From Linyphia triangularis (taxonomy: Eukaryota > Arthropoda > Arachnida > Araneae > Linyphiidae), in assembly GCA_963978545.1 (NCBI GenBank), contig OZ021729.1, forward strand, positions 80,578,670 through 80,642,669: 64,000 bases of DNA, written 5' to 3'. This document shows positions 62,209 through 64,000 of this stretch, one piece after another. The notes under the pieces are model-generated. The model saw nothing but the letters and a program-made list of their open reading frames with translations. It was not told the origin of the DNA and did not search any database. How positions within the stretch are numbered: the first letter of the stretch is position 1; the number at the start of each line of letters is the position of its first letter. A program made the translations under genes and the position numbers.

Positions 62209-63170
62209 CTGAGGGAAAGAATTTGTTTAAAAGCTTGTTTCTTCCATCAAATGTATGTAAATATGTTTTATAAAGCAAAAATTCTTAGTTGTTCCCAACC
62301 TTATGGGGATCAGAGCAGCTATAAATATCATAAACCACTAGTTATCAATTTATTTTCCAAATGGCACAATGATTGTCCTAATTAAATATACTCATGAAAA
62401 TCAGAAAACTTTGTTAAAAAGTAGCAGATTACCATGAGGAGCGTGAAAAAGTACTTTCTGCATGTCTTGTGCTCAAATTTTATATAGTTTGAAAGTATAG
62501 TAGTAGTTTGTTTTATAGTACAGAAATTACATTTTTAGAAAGCATTCATTGGCTGAAGTTGCCAACTTTAGTTTATATATGTATTAAAGATATTTTTGCA
62601 AGTGATAATAAAAAATATTGCATGCAACATGCGTGAAATCACTTTTTTAAACTCGGGAAATTATTTGACACATGCTATCGCACTTGTCAAATAAGCATTT
62701 TGCCTCATTTGAAAAAGTATTATTTTCCCAACTAGGCATATAAATAACTATTATATACATCTTCCAAAGATTAAGCATAAACAACAGCACAATTAGAATC
62801 CAATTTACATGAGATTAAGAGTCGCACATCGCCTTCTTCTTAGTTTTATGGCAACACTCTACAGCATTTTTTTCTTTTTTTTTAATACATTTCAAAATCG
62901 AACAAAATATAAATTTGATGAAAAAAGAAATCAAGTCAAGATCGTGTTTTCCAATCTCTGTTTCGCAAATCGTTTTCTGAGGGATAGAAAATCGATAAAG
63001 AGATTGAGTTTCTTTTTAAAACAGAGTTGATATATTACAGCAATATAAGAGAGTTGTCAGCCTCACTTTGCCTTAAATTATCATACATAAAAGTAATAAA
63101 AGCTGATTAAAAATTAAACAGAAAGTAATGTGTGGTTTCCTTTTCCTACTTTTTTTGAAGATTTTAAAAC
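62209..63170 (-). other. Intron upstream of w1, nothing recognised
   Basis: AT-rich sequence upstream of exon w1 in the transcript. No exon with frame-compatible splice sites was found, so the next exon probably lies beyond the window. Confidence 0.45.
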
Positions 63171-63172
63171 AG

Positions 63173-64000
63173 GGTAGCCACTCAAAAGGCAGAACAAAAT
63201 TCCCTGACTTTTCCAGGTTTTCCAGACAATTTTTTTAAATTTCCAGGTTTCATTTCAAGCCAAAGTAAACAAAAAATTTTCAAACAATTGCAGTTAAAAT
63301 TGTAATTTTAAATATGGATTATACAGAAAAAAAATTACGATATTTTAATGTGCATTTTTATCAATTAATCAAAATTTTAGTAAAAAAAGCTGAAATCTAC
63401 TTTTTCATGGAAAAGTTAAATGTTTGTGATTTGTGTCACCAAACACTGATGTACTTGCACACAAAGATAAATTGATTAGATGGTAGAAGTAGCAATCTGT
63501 GTGTACATTTCCCTTTATATTTCCCTAGAAAACAGTCAAAATATATTAAAAAAAAAAGAGGAAAAATATAAGCAGTGTTATTTTGAACTACAAAATAGCC
63601 AAATAAGAATATATTTGAGTATTAATGTATATACAGAACAGTGGCAAAGCTAGAAATTTTTTCTGAGGGGTGTTTTAGACAATTTCAGTCTGATAAAGCC
63701 ATACAAAGTCCGCTAAAAATAATAAAATTGTAGAAAAAATGAAAAATCTCAGGGAAAAAAAGCGGAAATCGGCGTAAAAGCGAAAGATTTTCACCTGTTT
63801 TTCAGACAATATGCTTTCAGCGGGTGCTTTTCCACATTGTTGCAAGAAAATATCACATGAAATATCAAATTTCCAGAATGCAGATATGCATTATGAAAAC
63901 AATTACTGAACTTCTTGGAAGAAAACTTGAATTTGTAAGAAATTCCCTGAGTTTTCCAGAAAATATAAAAAATTTTAGTTTTCCCTGACATTTCCCTGAC
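63173..64000. mobile_element. CAGGGTAGCCAC-type element running off the window
   Basis: Left end CAGGGTAGCCACTCAAAAG followed by AAATTCCCTGACTTTTCCAG, the subterminal motif of this family. At the window edge the inverted counterpart begins (GAAATTCCCTGAGTTTTCC..TTTCCCTGACATTTCCCTGA), so the right end should lie just beyond 64000. Confidence 0.75.

Larger units (their letters stand above)
55867..61995 (-). other. Longest intron seen, w1/w2 (6.1 kb)
   Basis: Holds the short element at 57128, a C run (57369-57382), a single pogo-type end (TAGTCAAACCTTGATTAC, about 56393), a possible Helitron-like scrap near 58370-58480 (GCGACCTTAGCGAG..GGTGAACGTTAGAGAGG), and a palindrome at 61481. The 3.9 kb between about 57.4 and 61.3 kb show no clear element or exon. 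Small ORFs here look random. Confidence 0.5.

Overview
The window looks like a piece of an animal genome, most likely an arthropod (a chelicerate is my guess, not shown by the sequence). It is AT-rich, with long introns full of DNA transposons, LINE tails and foldback elements. I see no bacterial-type operons, CRISPR arrays, tRNA genes or rRNA genes.

One gene dominates. It lies on the minus strand and runs from beyond the right edge of the window down to a stop codon at 963-965. I joined 28 coding exons (named w1 to w28 here, in transcription order, from 61996-62208 down to 963-1077). Every join has GT donor and AG acceptor dinucleotides, and the reading frame is kept across all 27 introns. 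Together they give about 1768 residues of the C-terminal part of a giant coiled-coil protein. Near the C-terminus is a clear PACT domain (exons w25 and w26), so this is the pericentrin/AKAP9 family, called pericentrin-like protein (Plp) in insects. The expected job is anchoring pericentriolar material and signalling or motor partners at the centrosome or basal body.

Layout, right to left: w1-w2 with very long introns (62.2-55.8 kb); w3-w14, of which w4-w14 are eleven consecutive phase 0-0 coiled-coil exons (52.2-26.9 kb); the 980-nt rod exon w15 and w16 (25.8-23.8 kb); a Ser/Thr-rich linker w17; short exons w18-w24 (20.8-10.8 kb); PACT exons w25-w26 (9.5-5.8 kb); and the C-terminal tail w27-w28 with the stop.

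The introns hold at least eight TIR elements that share CAGGG-type ends, six of them with exact 5-bp target duplications. They also hold a 780-bp Helitron with a paralogous empty site, a TIR element carrying a zinc-finger ORF, nested Tc1-type and pogo-type elements with TA duplications, three LINE tails, a Tc1 transposase relic, a large foldback and a satellite-like array. I found no second host gene and no multi-gene system. The points most worth checking are the short-duplication element families, the ORF-carrying TIR element, the exon duplication w11/w12, and the inverted repeats that flank exon w19.
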